Source: Actinoplanes oblitus
GTDB taxonomy: Bacteria > Actinomycetota > Actinomycetes > Mycobacteriales > Micromonosporaceae
Assembly: GCF_030252345.1 (NCBI RefSeq)
Contig: NZ_CP126980.1
Coordinates: 8,255,501-8,319,500 of the forward strand
DNA: 64,000 nucleotides
Direction: 5' to 3'
Shown here: piece after piece, positions 16,182-24,869 of the stretch
Position numbering within the stretch: the first letter of the stretch is position 1
Layout of the letters: each line of letters opens with the position of its first letter
Program-made: the position numbers and the translations under genes
Notes under the pieces: generated by a model
The model's input: only the letters and a program-made list of their open reading frames with translations
What the model was told of the DNA's origin: nothing
Databases searched by the model: none

Positions 16182-17969
16182 ATGATCGGCGTGTCTGACG
16201 AAGCTGAGCCCGTCCGCGGCGGAAACCCGAAGGCCAACCCGGACCTGGATCCGGTCGGCCGGGTCCTCGGTACCGCCGACGCCACCCCGCTGCAGTTCTG
16301 GACGGCCGTCGCCCCGGGCAGCTACCTGCAGCTCGACGACGTCGTGGTGACCCAGCGCGAGCTGCCGGACCGCGAGCCGGTGACGATCGCCGGGGTGGTC
16401 ACCCAGGTCCGGGCGCGGCACGAGGGCGCGCAGTTCGACTCGGACGTGTTCGCCATCGCCGACGGCACGCTGCCGGCCATGGTCCAGGAGGCGGCCGAGG
16501 TCACCACCACCCGCGTCGACCCGGAGCTCTACGTGCCGCCGGCGCCGGGCGCGGTCGTGCACCGGGCCTCCGGCGAGGACCGCGACGCCGCCCTGCACTT
16601 CGACCGGATGGAGCGCCGGGTGCCGATGGGCACCGGCCGCGACGGCGTCCCGGTGTTCCTGAACGCGGACTTTCTCGACGGCACCCGCGGCGCCCACGTC
16701 TCGATCTCCGGCATCTCCGGGGTGGCCACCAAGACCAGCTTCGCCACGTTCCTGCTCTACTCGGTGTTCCGCTCCGGGCAGCTGGGCGCCGACGGGGCGA
16801 ACGCACGGGCGCTGATCTTCAACGTCAAGGGCGAGGACCTGCTCTTCCTGGACCACCCGAACACCAAACTGGACGAGCGGACCCGGGCGTACTACAAGCT
16901 GCTCGACCTGCCGGACAGCCCGTTCACCGACGTCCGGGTCTACGCGCCGCCCCGCCCCGGCGACCCGTCCGGCGCGCCCGACGTGAGCGGCCGGCTGACC
17001 GGGGTCGACGCGTTCTACTGGACGCTCGACGAGTTCTGCTCGGGCAAGCTGCTGCCTTATGTGTTCGCCGACGCCGACGACGAGCGCCAGCAGTACACCA
17101 TGGTGGTCCACTCGGTGACCGCCCATCTGCACCGGTTCGCGGTGCCGGCCGAGGGCGGGATCAGCATCGACGGGCGGCGCATCGGGTCGTACGGCGACCT
17201 GGTCGACCACATCGTCGACCAGCTGACCGACGACGAGACCCGGTCGATCTGGGCCGGCAGCGCGATCAACATGGGCACGGTGAACGCGTTCGCCCGCCGG
17301 CTGATCGGCAGCAAGCGCGACCTGTCCCGGCTGATCCGCGGGGACCTGGCGCAGCGCCGCCCGCACCAGATCAAGACCGCGGACAGCGCCCAGGTCACCG
17401 TCGTCGACCTGCACAACCTGCCGGACCGGGCGCAGCGGTTCGTGGTCGGCGTGACGCTCAAGAGCGAGTTCGAGGAGAAGGAGAAGTCCGGCACCGGCCG
17501 CCCGCTGCTCTTCGTGGTCCTCGACGAGCTGAACAAGTACGCGCCGCGCGAGGGCTCCTCCCCGATCAAGGAGGTGCTGCTGGACATCGCCGAGCGGGGC
17601 CGTTCGCTGGGCGTGATCCTGATCGGCGCCCAGCAGACCGCCAGCGAGGTGGAGCGGCGGATCGTGACGAACTCGGCGATCCGGGTGGTCGGCCGGCTCG
17701 ACCCGGCCGAGGCGTCCCGGCCGGAGTACGGCTTCCTGCCGCCGGCGATGCGACAGCGGGCGCTGCTGGCCCGGCCGGGCACGATGTTCGTCAACCAGCC
17801 GGACATCCCGGTCCCGCTCTGCGTGGAGTTCCCGTTCCCGGCCTGGGCCACCCGCAAGTCGGAGTCGGGCCCGCCGCCGGCCGAGTCGCTGCGCTCGATC
17901 GTGCAGTCCGCCGACCCGTTCGCCGTGATCGGCGGGCGGCCCGGTGGCGACGACGACATCCCGTTCTAG
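16182..17969 (+). CDS. herA: HerA-like hexameric DNA translocase ATPase
   Basis: 595 residues of the FtsK/HerA ATPase class. An N-terminal beta-rich region (about 25-130) resembles the HAS barrel. The nucleotide site is ISGISGVATKTS (174-186), where the residue before the catalytic Lys184 is Thr rather than the usual Gly. FNVKGEDLLFLD (213-224) follows. Walker B is LLFVVLDELNKYAP with D448/E449, then ERGRSLGVILIGAQQ with a candidate arginine finger and sensor Gln. It starts a four-gene run with sbcD (15-bp gap), sbcC and a NurA-like nuclease. In archaea HerA and NurA unwind and resect DNA ends with Mre11-Rad50; the same role is inferred here. An alternative GTG start lies nine bases downstream. 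Confidence 0.88.
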   Translation: MIGVSDEAEPVRGGNPKANPDLDPVGRVLGTADATPLQFWTAVAPGSYLQLDDVVVTQRELPDREPVTIAGVVTQVRARHEGAQFDSDVFAIADGTLPAMVQEAAEVTTTRVDPELYVPPAPGAVVHRASGEDRDAALHFDRMERRVPMGTGRDGVPVFLNADFLDGTRGAHVSISGISGVATKTSFATFLLYSVFRSGQLGADGANARALIFNVKGEDLLFLDHPNTKLDERTRAYYKLLDLPDSPFTDVRVYAPPRPGDPSGAPDVSGRLTGVDAFYWTLDEFCSGKLLPYVFADADDERQQYTMVVHSVTAHLHRFAVPAEGGISIDGRRIGSYGDLVDHIVDQLTDDETRSIWAGSAINMGTVNAFARRLIGSKRDLSRLIRGDLAQRRPHQIKTADSAQVTVVDLHNLPDRAQRFVVGVTLKSEFEEKEKSGTGRPLLFVVLDELNKYAPREGSSPIKEVLLDIAERGRSLGVILIGAQQTASEVERRIVTNSAIRVVGRLDPAEASRPEYGFLPPAMRQRALLARPGTMFVNQPDIPVPLCVEFPFPAWATRKSESGPPPAESLRSIVQSADPFAVIGGRPGGDDDIPF

Positions 17970-17984
17970 GTCTAAGGTTCTGCG

Positions 17985-19133
17985 ATGCGCATCCTGCACA
18001 CCTCCGACTGGCACGTCGGCAAGGTTCTCAAGGGCCGCGACCGGCGTGACGAGCACCGCCGGGTGCTCGCCCAGGTGATCGAGATCGCCCAGGCGGAGAA
18101 ACCCGACCTGGTGATCGTCGCCGGTGACCTCTACGACACCGCGGCGCCGACGGCGGAGTCGACGAAGCTGGTCACCCGGGCGCTGTCCGCCCTGCGGCGC
18201 ACCGGCGCGCGGGTGGTGGCGATCGGCGGCAACCACGACAACGGCCAGGCCCTGGACGCGCTGCGGCCCTGGGCCGACGCGGCCGGCATCGAGTTGCGCG
18301 GCTCCTTCGACAACCCGGCGGACCTGCTCATCGAGGGGACGACCGAGGGGGGCGAGCGCTGGCGGCTGGTCGCCCTGCCGTTCCTGTCGCAGCGGTACGC
18401 GGTCCGCGCCGTCGAGATGTACGACCTGACCGAGGCCGAGTCGAATCAGACGTATGCCGACCTGATCGCCCGGTTGCTCGGCAAGCTGAGCGAGCCGTTC
18501 GCCGAGCCCGGCGTGATCAACCTGATCACCTCGCACCTGACCATGGTCGGGGCGAGCACCGGCGGCGGCGAGCGGGAGGCGCACACGATCATGGGCTACG
18601 CGGTGCCGTCCACGGTCTTCCCGCAGAACACCCACTACGTCGCGCTCGGCCACCTGCACCGGTCGCAACGGGTGATCGGCCCCTGCCCGGTGCGGTACTG
18701 CGGTAGCCCGCTGGCGATCGACTTCGGCGAGGAGGAGAACGTCTGCTCGGTGGCGATCGTCGAGGTCGGGGTGGACAAGGCGGCCCAGGTCCGGGACGTG
18801 CCGGTGACCTCGGCGCTGACCCTGCGGACGGTCCGCGGCACCCTCGAGCAGCTCGCCACGGTGAACCTTCCGGAGGCCTGGCTGCGTGTCCTGGTGCGCG
18901 AGGCGCCCCGCCCCGGCCTGCGCGAGGACGTGCAGGAGCTCCTGCCGAACGCCTTGGAGGTCCGCATCGACCCGGACATGCTGCCGGACCGCGCCGGTGC
19001 CCGGTCGGCGGAACGCGCCGGTCGCTCCCCGCGCGAGCTCTTCGGCGACTACCTGGACAGCCGCGGCAACGCCGAGGAGGGCGTGCGCGAACTCTTCGAC
19101 GAGCTGTACGACGAGGTGAGCAGCGACAAATGA
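17985..19133 (+). CDS. sbcD: Exonuclease SbcD/Mre11-family nuclease
   Basis: 382 residues with the complete metallophosphoesterase motif series: D8 and H10 in TSDWHVGK, D48 in GDLYD, GGNHD at 81-85, TSH at 182-184, and GHLH at 222-225. These coordinate two manganese ions in the Mre11 nuclease. The C-terminal part (about 280-382) is the capping and SbcC-binding region. The usual SbcD length is near 400. It follows herA by 15 bp and overlaps sbcC by four bases (ATGA), so the subunits are made in coupled fashion. Confidence 0.95.
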   Translation: MRILHTSDWHVGKVLKGRDRRDEHRRVLAQVIEIAQAEKPDLVIVAGDLYDTAAPTAESTKLVTRALSALRRTGARVVAIGGNHDNGQALDALRPWADAAGIELRGSFDNPADLLIEGTTEGGERWRLVALPFLSQRYAVRAVEMYDLTEAESNQTYADLIARLLGKLSEPFAEPGVINLITSHLTMVGASTGGGEREAHTIMGYAVPSTVFPQNTHYVALGHLHRSQRVIGPCPVRYCGSPLAIDFGEEENVCSVAIVEVGVDKAAQVRDVPVTSALTLRTVRGTLEQLATVNLPEAWLRVLVREAPRPGLREDVQELLPNALEVRIDPDMLPDRAGARSAERAGRSPRELFGDYLDSRGNAEEGVRELFDELYDEVSSDK

Positions 19134-21628
19134 GGCCCATTCGGCTGGACATGTCCGGTTTCACGGTGTTCCGTGAGCAGACCACTGTCGACTTCACCGA
19201 CGCTGATTACTTCGCCCTGGTCGGCCCGACCGGCTCGGGCAAGTCGACGGTGCTCGACGCCATCTGCTTCGCGCTCTACGGCCAGGTCCCGCGCTGGGGC
19301 GGCGCCCGGGGCATCGGCAACGCGCTCGCCCCGTCCGCCGCCGAGGCCCGGGTCCGCCTGGTCTTCGAGTCGGCCGGCGACCGCTACGTCGCGACCCGGG
19401 TGGTCCGGCGCGACGGGCGGGGCAACGTCAAGACCTCCGGCGCCGGCCTGCAGCTGATGCCGCCCGGCTTCGACGTGACCAAGCTCGACACCGGCATGGA
19501 CCTCGAGGACCTCGGTGAGGTGCTGGCCGGCGTCCCCGCCGAGATGGACGCCGCGGTGCTGCACGCGGTCGGCTTGCCTTACGAACAGTTCACCAGCTGC
19601 GTGGTGCTGCCGCAGGGCCAGTTCGCCGACTTCCTGCACGCCAAGCCGGCCACCCGGCAGCAGATCCTGGTCAACCTGCTGGGCCTGCACGTCTACGAGG
19701 AGGTGCAGGTCAAGGCGGCCGAGCGGGGCAAGGCGGCGGAGGCCAAGCTGACCGTCGTCGACCAGGCGCTGGCCGCGCTGGAGGACGCCACCGACGAGGC
19801 GGTCGCGGAGGCCGCCGGGCACCTGGCCCGGATGCGCGAGCTGACCGCCGCGGTGGAGGCCGCGATGCCGGGGCTGCGCGCGGCCCGGGCGGCCGAGGAC
19901 GCCGCGCGGGACACCCGGGACACCCTCGACGCGGAGCTGCGGCTGCTGGCGTCCGTGCGTACCCCGGCCAACCTGGCCGAGGCGACCACCGCGATCGCCG
20001 CGGCCCGGACCGCCGCGACCGAGGCGGCCGAGGCGGTGCACGAGGCCGAGGAGGCCGAGGAGAAGGTCCGCGGCGAGCTGACCGCGGCCGGCGACGCCGG
20101 GTCGCTGCGGCTGGCCCTGGACCGGCACACCGAGCTGGAGCGGCTCATCGAGCAGGAGGGCTGGTTCGCCGGCAAGGTGTCGGTCGCCGAGGTGGAGTGC
20201 CGGGACGCGCGCGCCTCGGCCGACCTGGCCGAGTCCGAGCACATCGGCGCCCAGCAGTTGCTGGAGCAGGCCCGGCAGGACTACCGCGACGCCCAGCAGC
20301 GCGACCGGGCCGTCGCGCTGCGCGGGCACCTGACCCCCGGGGACGACTGCCCGGTCTGCGAACAGCCGGTCACCGTGGTGCCGGAGGTGCCGCGCGAGTC
20401 GGCGGTGCGCCTGGCCGAGGCGGCCGGGGCGGCCGCCCGGCAGGCCGCCGAGCAGGCCACCGCCCGCTGGCAGGAGCGCGACGCGGTGGCCCGCAACCTC
20501 GAGTCCGACCTGGAGCGCAAGCGCGGGCAGTACGAGCACCACCTCACCCGGCTCGCCGAGGTGCGCAAAGCCGTGCAGGGGCTGCCCGGGGTGGCCGCGA
20601 TCCAGCAGCAGCTCGCCGAGTTCGGCCGGCTGCAGGGCCGGCTGGAGGACGCCACCGCGGCGGTCCGCACGGCCCGCGATCGGCTGCGGTCCGCCCAGAC
20701 CGCGGTCCGCGCCGCCGAGGAGCAGCAGCGCACCGCGTGGCGCCGGTTCGACGAGGTACGCGACGGCGTGGCCCGGTTCGTGCCGCCGCCCGCCGACCGG
20801 GACGACCTGGCCGGCGCCTGGCGGACCCTGGTCGAGTGGGCCCGGGCCGAGCACGCCGCCCGCTCCACGGCCCGCACCGAGGCGGACGCCACCGTCGACG
20901 CCGCGCACGACGCCACGGCCGCCGCCCGCTCGGCGATCATGGCGCTGTTCACCGACGCCGGGGTCCAGCCGCCGGCCACCACGCCGGCCGACGCCGAGGC
21001 CACCCTGATCCGGGCCGCCGCGGTGACCGCCGAGCGGGCCGAGGCGGCCTGGCAGCGCCTGGTCGAGCGGCTCGCGCAGGCTCGCGAGATGCAGGACCAG
21101 CGGATGGCCCTGCAGCAGGCCGGCCGGGTGGCGAAATCGCTGGCCGGGCACCTGCGGGCGAACAACTTCGAGCGCTGGCTGCTGGAGGAGGCGCTGGACC
21201 TGCTGGTCGACGGCGCCTCCCGGATCCTGCGCGAGCTCACCGGCGGGCAGTACGAGCTGATGCACGACAAGGGCGAGTTCTTCGTGATCGACCATCACGA
21301 CGCGGGACTGCGCCGGGGCGTGCGCACGCTCTCCGGCGGCGAGACGTTCCAGGCGTCGCTGGCCCTCGCGCTCGCCCTCTCCGAGCAGCTGGCCGGGATG
21401 AGCACCACGGCGGCCAGCCTGGAGTCGATCGTGCTGGACGAGGGCTTCGGCACGCTGGACGCGGCCACCCTCGACGTGGTCGCCGCCACGCTGGAGAATC
21501 TGGCCGCCCGCGGTGACCGGATGGTCGGACTGGTCACCCACGTGCACGCGCTCGCCGAGCGGGTGCCGGTGCGGTTCGAGGTGCGCAAGGACGCCCGGAC
21601 CGCGCACGTCGAGAGGGTCGGCCTGTGA
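19130..21628 (+). CDS. sbcC: Exonuclease SbcC/Rad50-family SMC ATPase
   Basis: 832 residues. Walker A is GPTGSGKST (32-40). Two long Ala/Glu/Arg-rich coiled-coil arms flank a zinc hook with C407-P-V-C410. The ABC signature LSGGETF begins at about residue 734 and Walker B is IVLDEGFGTLD with D770/E771, followed by a THVHALAE switch. This is the full Rad50 plan on a short coiled coil compared with E. coli SbcC (~1050). With SbcD it forms the end-processing nuclease complex. Its start overlaps sbcD (ATGA) and its stop overlaps the NurA-like gene (GTGA). Confidence 0.95.
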   Translation: MRPIRLDMSGFTVFREQTTVDFTDADYFALVGPTGSGKSTVLDAICFALYGQVPRWGGARGIGNALAPSAAEARVRLVFESAGDRYVATRVVRRDGRGNVKTSGAGLQLMPPGFDVTKLDTGMDLEDLGEVLAGVPAEMDAAVLHAVGLPYEQFTSCVVLPQGQFADFLHAKPATRQQILVNLLGLHVYEEVQVKAAERGKAAEAKLTVVDQALAALEDATDEAVAEAAGHLARMRELTAAVEAAMPGLRAARAAEDAARDTRDTLDAELRLLASVRTPANLAEATTAIAAARTAATEAAEAVHEAEEAEEKVRGELTAAGDAGSLRLALDRHTELERLIEQEGWFAGKVSVAEVECRDARASADLAESEHIGAQQLLEQARQDYRDAQQRDRAVALRGHLTPGDDCPVCEQPVTVVPEVPRESAVRLAEAAGAAARQAAEQATARWQERDAVARNLESDLERKRGQYEHHLTRLAEVRKAVQGLPGVAAIQQQLAEFGRLQGRLEDATAAVRTARDRLRSAQTAVRAAEEQQRTAWRRFDEVRDGVARFVPPPADRDDLAGAWRTLVEWARAEHAARSTARTEADATVDAAHDATAAARSAIMALFTDAGVQPPATTPADAEATLIRAAAVTAERAEAAWQRLVERLAQAREMQDQRMALQQAGRVAKSLAGHLRANNFERWLLEEALDLLVDGASRILRELTGGQYELMHDKGEFFVIDHHDAGLRRGVRTLSGGETFQASLALALALSEQLAGMSTTAASLESIVLDEGFGTLDAATLDVVAATLENLAARGDRMVGLVTHVHALAERVPVRFEVRKDARTAHVERVGL

Positions 21629-22593
21629 CACGGATGTTCGTCGACGCGTGGGATCCGGCGTACGGCGCCTCGTTCGAGGGCGGCGACGGGGCGGGACCGG
21701 CCTCGCCCAGCAGCGCGCAGGTGGACGTCGACGTGGAGGTGCCGGCCGCCGAGTGGGCGCCGGTCGACGTGCCGCGCGGCGCCCGGCCGCCGGACGTGGT
21801 GTTCCTGGTCGACGGGGTGCGCCGCAACGACGCCCAGATCTGGACCGCCGAGGACGACGGGACCACGTTCGCCGGGCTGGCCGCCTCGTTCGCGGCCGGC
21901 GTGGTGCGGTGCGACCTGGCGCACGGCGCGGCCGAGCTGGTCGCGGCCCGGGTCGGCCGGGGGCTGTTCACCGCGAGCCCGTCGGTCGCCGGCGTGCAGG
22001 CCGGCTCGGTGCACTACGAGATCCACCGGATCGCGGGCACCGGCGAGGCGAGCAAGCTGCAGGCCGCCGTGCAGGGCCCGCTCACCGCGCTGGAGATCGA
22101 CATCTCGGCGGAGGCGCGGACCGGCGGCTCGGACGGCGCCGACCTGCTGATCGTGGACGGGCCGCTGCGGGACCGGCGGCAGCTGCCGCGCACCATCGGA
22201 TACATCAAGACTCAGCAGAGCCGCTATCTGCCCGCCGCCCAGGAGGCGATAGTGCCCCGGCTGCGGGCCGGCCAGCGGACCCCGGTCTTCCATCTGGGCA
22301 CCCGCTGGGGCGGCTGGTCGTGGTACCTGCGACTGCCGAACGGGACCGGCGCGCCGTGGTCCGGGATCGTCCGGGTGGAGTGCTCGCCGGAGCTGAGCGT
22401 CGAGCAGGCGATCGAGCTGGCCGGGCTGTCCGGGGCGACGCTGCCGCGGTTCGCGTCGGCGTCGTACAAGGATCCGCGGGCCCCGCAGAACCTGGTGCCG
22501 ATCGCCGGGCTGGAGCGGCGGCTGCGCGGGATGCTCGGCGATTCGCGGGTGCTGCACCGGGCGCTGGCACTGGCGTCGGCGCGCTCCCGCTGA
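21625..22593 (+). CDS. NurA-like nuclease
   Basis: 322 residues from a GTG whose GTGA overlaps the sbcC stop. The pattern is that of NurA 5'-3' nucleases: a core strand ending in Asp (VVFLVDGVRRND, D63), a second core Asp (LLIVDGPLRDRR, D178), IGYIKTQQSRYL, VFHLGTRWGGWSWYLRL, IVRVECSPE, and a C-terminal DPRAPQNLVPIAGLERRL where NurA proteins usually carry a Tyr/His pair. That His is not obvious here. Membership is inferred from these motifs and from the HerA-Mre11-Rad50 neighbours, the canonical archaeal partners. HerA-NurA acts as a DNA-end resection motor and nuclease. An ATG at 21634 is an alternative start. Confidence 0.75.
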   Translation: MTRMFVDAWDPAYGASFEGGDGAGPASPSSAQVDVDVEVPAAEWAPVDVPRGARPPDVVFLVDGVRRNDAQIWTAEDDGTTFAGLAASFAAGVVRCDLAHGAAELVAARVGRGLFTASPSVAGVQAGSVHYEIHRIAGTGEASKLQAAVQGPLTALEIDISAEARTGGSDGADLLIVDGPLRDRRQLPRTIGYIKTQQSRYLPAAQEAIVPRLRAGQRTPVFHLGTRWGGWSWYLRLPNGTGAPWSGIVRVECSPELSVEQAIELAGLSGATLPRFASASYKDPRAPQNLVPIAGLERRLRGMLGDSRVLHRALALASARSR

Positions 22594-23221
22594 CGCCGTC
22601 GGCGCCGGCCGCTCTCACATCCTCCGCGGGTTTCCCATTTGCCGGGATGTCCGACCGCATTCCGGTACCCGATCGCGAATTCGGCGGAGGCGGTCGAAGC
22701 GCTTGCGTCACAGGTCCGGACCATCGCGCACAAGATCCGTGGCGACGGGTCACCGCATCGTGTGGTAAACAATTGCTTACCGGATCGGCATGCGCCCCAT
22801 CAGCAAGATCAAGAATTGGGAGCGCTCCCCACCGGGTGTCGCCCGAAAGAGTCCGAGAGATATTCGGGCATCCCCCGAACGGTTCGGTGAGCCGGTCATT
22901 CACCGCGCAATACTCGGCCGCCGACACCGAGCGGAATGGATCGCTCACGGAGCGAGATCACGCTCTCCTGGGTTGGGCGAAATTATTTCCAGAGCCGTGT
23001 CTCGACACCTGGGCGACTGAGTATCATTCCGCCTTACCTGGCGTCCGAATCGGCGCAGATCAATCCCCCCATGATCCGCGACCGGCACGCCGTCACGATC
23101 GTCACCACAGCGGAGGACCCTTGAGACCGAGTGTCCCGGAAAATCTCGCGCCGGCTTTGATCCCGGCCGGGCCCCCCAGCCGTATCTCAGGCGACGGGGA
23201 AAGGTCCGGGCGGAGGTATCG
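22594..23221. other. Long intergenic leader before the sigma factor gene
   Basis: About 630 bp, clearly less GC-rich than its surroundings, with no convincing frame on either strand. It holds a near-perfect CebR-type palindrome at 22817-22830 and the motif TGGTAAACAATTGCTTACC (near 22761), itself an inverted repeat built on GGTAA-CAATTG-TTACC. The sigma factor promoter must lie toward the right end. A structured leader or a small RNA is possible. Confidence 0.5.
22817..22830. promoter_or_regulatory. Second CebR/LacI-type operator-like palindrome
   Basis: TGGGAGCGCTCCCC matches the CebR box at 13 of 14 positions. It is about 390 bp upstream of the sigma factor gene and 220 bp downstream of the NurA-like gene. 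No sugar-utilisation gene is near, so the target is unclear. Confidence 0.4.
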
Positions 23222-23902
23222 ATGCATGCGGTGGCCGAGAAGCGGCTCACGCCGGAGAGGGTGCGTGTGATGGCGCGACACTCCGGAAACAGGTGGCAGG
23301 CACTCGACGGAGGCCGTGGTGCGCAGGATGACGGTTCGGTGATCCCCCGCCAGTCGGCCCGGCACGAGGCGCCGGCCAGCAAGGGCCCGAGCCACGAGGA
23401 CACGCTGGTCAAGCTGCTCTACGAAGAGCACGCCGGACCGTTGCTGATGTTCGTGCTCCGGCTCACCGGCGGCGACCGGCAGCGGGCCGAGGACATCGTG
23501 CAGGAGACCCTGCTGCGGGCCTGGCGCAACGCGCACCGGCTCGGCGCCCAGGGCCAGCAGTCGCTGCGCCCGTGGCTGGTCACGGTGGCCCGGCGGATCG
23601 CCATCGACGAGCACCGCAGCGCCAACGCGCGGCCCGCCGAGACGTACGACCGGGAGCTGGAGAGCTTCCCGACCACCTCGGACGAGACCGACCGGGTCCT
23701 GCAGTCCATGACGGTGTCGGACGCGCTCCGCCAGTTGAGCCACTCGCACCGGGAGATCCTGATCGAGACGTACTTCCGGGGCCGTACGGTGCCCGAGGCG
23801 GCCGAGGTCCTCAACCTTCCGTTGGGTACCGCCAAGTCCCGGGTGTACTACGCTCTGCGTGCGCTGCGTACCGCTCTGCAGCAGCGGGGGGTGACGGAAT
23901 GA
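23222..23902 (+). CDS. ECF-type RNA polymerase sigma factor
   Basis: 226 residues. Region 2 spans about residues 62-130 (LYEEHAGPLLMFVLRL, RAEDIVQETLLRAWRN, LRPWLVTVARRIAIDEHR). Region 4 spans about 160-220 with LSHSHREILIETYFRGRTV and the helix-turn-helix EAAEVLNLPLGTAKSRV. A 60-residue N-terminal extension precedes region 2; the ATG at 23222 is supported by GGCGGAGG five bases upstream. Its TGA overlaps the anti-sigma gene start by four bases. The pair and the exported proteins downstream suggest a cell-envelope regulon. SigK/SigL-like groups are the closest by pattern, but I cannot place it. Confidence 0.93.
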   Translation: MHAVAEKRLTPERVRVMARHSGNRWQALDGGRGAQDDGSVIPRQSARHEAPASKGPSHEDTLVKLLYEEHAGPLLMFVLRLTGGDRQRAEDIVQETLLRAWRNAHRLGAQGQQSLRPWLVTVARRIAIDEHRSANARPAETYDRELESFPTTSDETDRVLQSMTVSDALRQLSHSHREILIETYFRGRTVPEAAEVLNLPLGTAKSRVYYALRALRTALQQRGVTE

Positions 23903-24669
23903 CACAGGAAGAGCACTACGACGTCGCGTCGTACGCCCTGGGCGTGCTCGACGCCCACGACGCCGCCCGGTTCGAGGACCACCTGATCGAGTGCCCGCAG
24001 TGCGCCCTCGAGCTGGAGTCCTTCGTCCAGGTGGCGGACGCGCTCGCCGACGTCGACGCGGAGGCGCTGATCGCCGCGGAGAAGTCCGAGAAGGACGGCG
24101 TCCTGCTGAACAAGATGTTCCGCGAGGTGAAGGTGGAGCGGCAGCGGGCCAACAGCCGCCGGCTCTACTCGCTCGCCGCCGCCGTGGTCATCTTCGCGAT
24201 GCTGTCCATCGGCGCGCTCTTCGCCGGCGGCAAGTGGCTCGGCCCGGACTCCGGCACCCGGAACCCGGGCACCACCGCCAGCGACAAGCTCGACCCGTTG
24301 CCGGACAGCGACGGCGTCGGCATCGGCGGTGACCCGCTGCCCGGGCAGAACTACAACGGCACCGACTCCCGGACCGGCGTGGCCACCGTGGTCGGCCTGG
24401 AGAAAAAGGACTGGGGCACGCAGATCTCGTTCGCGGTCTCCAACATCAAGGGCCCGAAGACCTGCGGTCTGGTCCTGGTGCACACCGACGGCACCTCGGA
24501 ACGGGTGGCCACCTGGACGATCGGCGAGAAGGGCTGGGGAACCGCCACCAACCCGTCGCCGCTGCTGCTGCAGGCGGTGACCGGCACCCCGCGTGAGGAC
24601 ATCGCCCACGTGCAGGTGCAGGAGCTGACCGCGAGCGGGACCGGGGAGACGCTGATCAGCGTTCCGTAA
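23899..24669 (+). CDS. Membrane anti-sigma factor with zinc-binding ZAS domain
   Basis: 256 residues. The N-terminal cytoplasmic domain carries the ZAS motif HLIECPQC (HxxxCxxC, about residues 31-38) after the typical ALGVLDAHDAARFEDH. One transmembrane helix follows (about 93-115, LYSLAAAVVIFAMLSIGALFAGG). The exported C-terminal ~140 residues match the anti-sigma-K extracellular domain pattern. It should sequester the cognate ECF factor at the membrane until a signal releases it. It is translated from an ATGA overlap with the sigma gene and is followed by a strong terminator. Confidence 0.9.
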   Translation: MTQEEHYDVASYALGVLDAHDAARFEDHLIECPQCALELESFVQVADALADVDAEALIAAEKSEKDGVLLNKMFREVKVERQRANSRRLYSLAAAVVIFAMLSIGALFAGGKWLGPDSGTRNPGTTASDKLDPLPDSDGVGIGGDPLPGQNYNGTDSRTGVATVVGLEKKDWGTQISFAVSNIKGPKTCGLVLVHTDGTSERVATWTIGEKGWGTATNPSPLLLQAVTGTPREDIAHVQVQELTASGTGETLISVP

Positions 24670-24685
24670 TCGACCGAACACGAAT

Positions 24686-24713
24686 AGGGCCCAGCCGACC
24701 CCGGCTGGGCCCT
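24686..24713 (+). terminator. Intrinsic terminator after the sigma/anti-sigma operon
   Basis: An 11-bp perfect stem (AGGGCCCAGCC at 24686-24696 with GGCTGGGCCCT at 24703-24713) closes a six-base loop and is followed by TTTT. It lies 16 bp after the anti-sigma stop. Confidence 0.92.
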
Positions 24714-24869
24714 TTTTCGCTGCTTGGGCCTTTCCTATACGCATCCGGCCACGAGCAGGGTTCAAACAAAAATTCCCCAATTTGATCGAGCCGAATGTTC
24801 AACCGCCGCCGCCCGCGTCCCGTACTACTGCGCGGAAATGGTAGAGGTATCGATCAGCTGGAGGACCCA

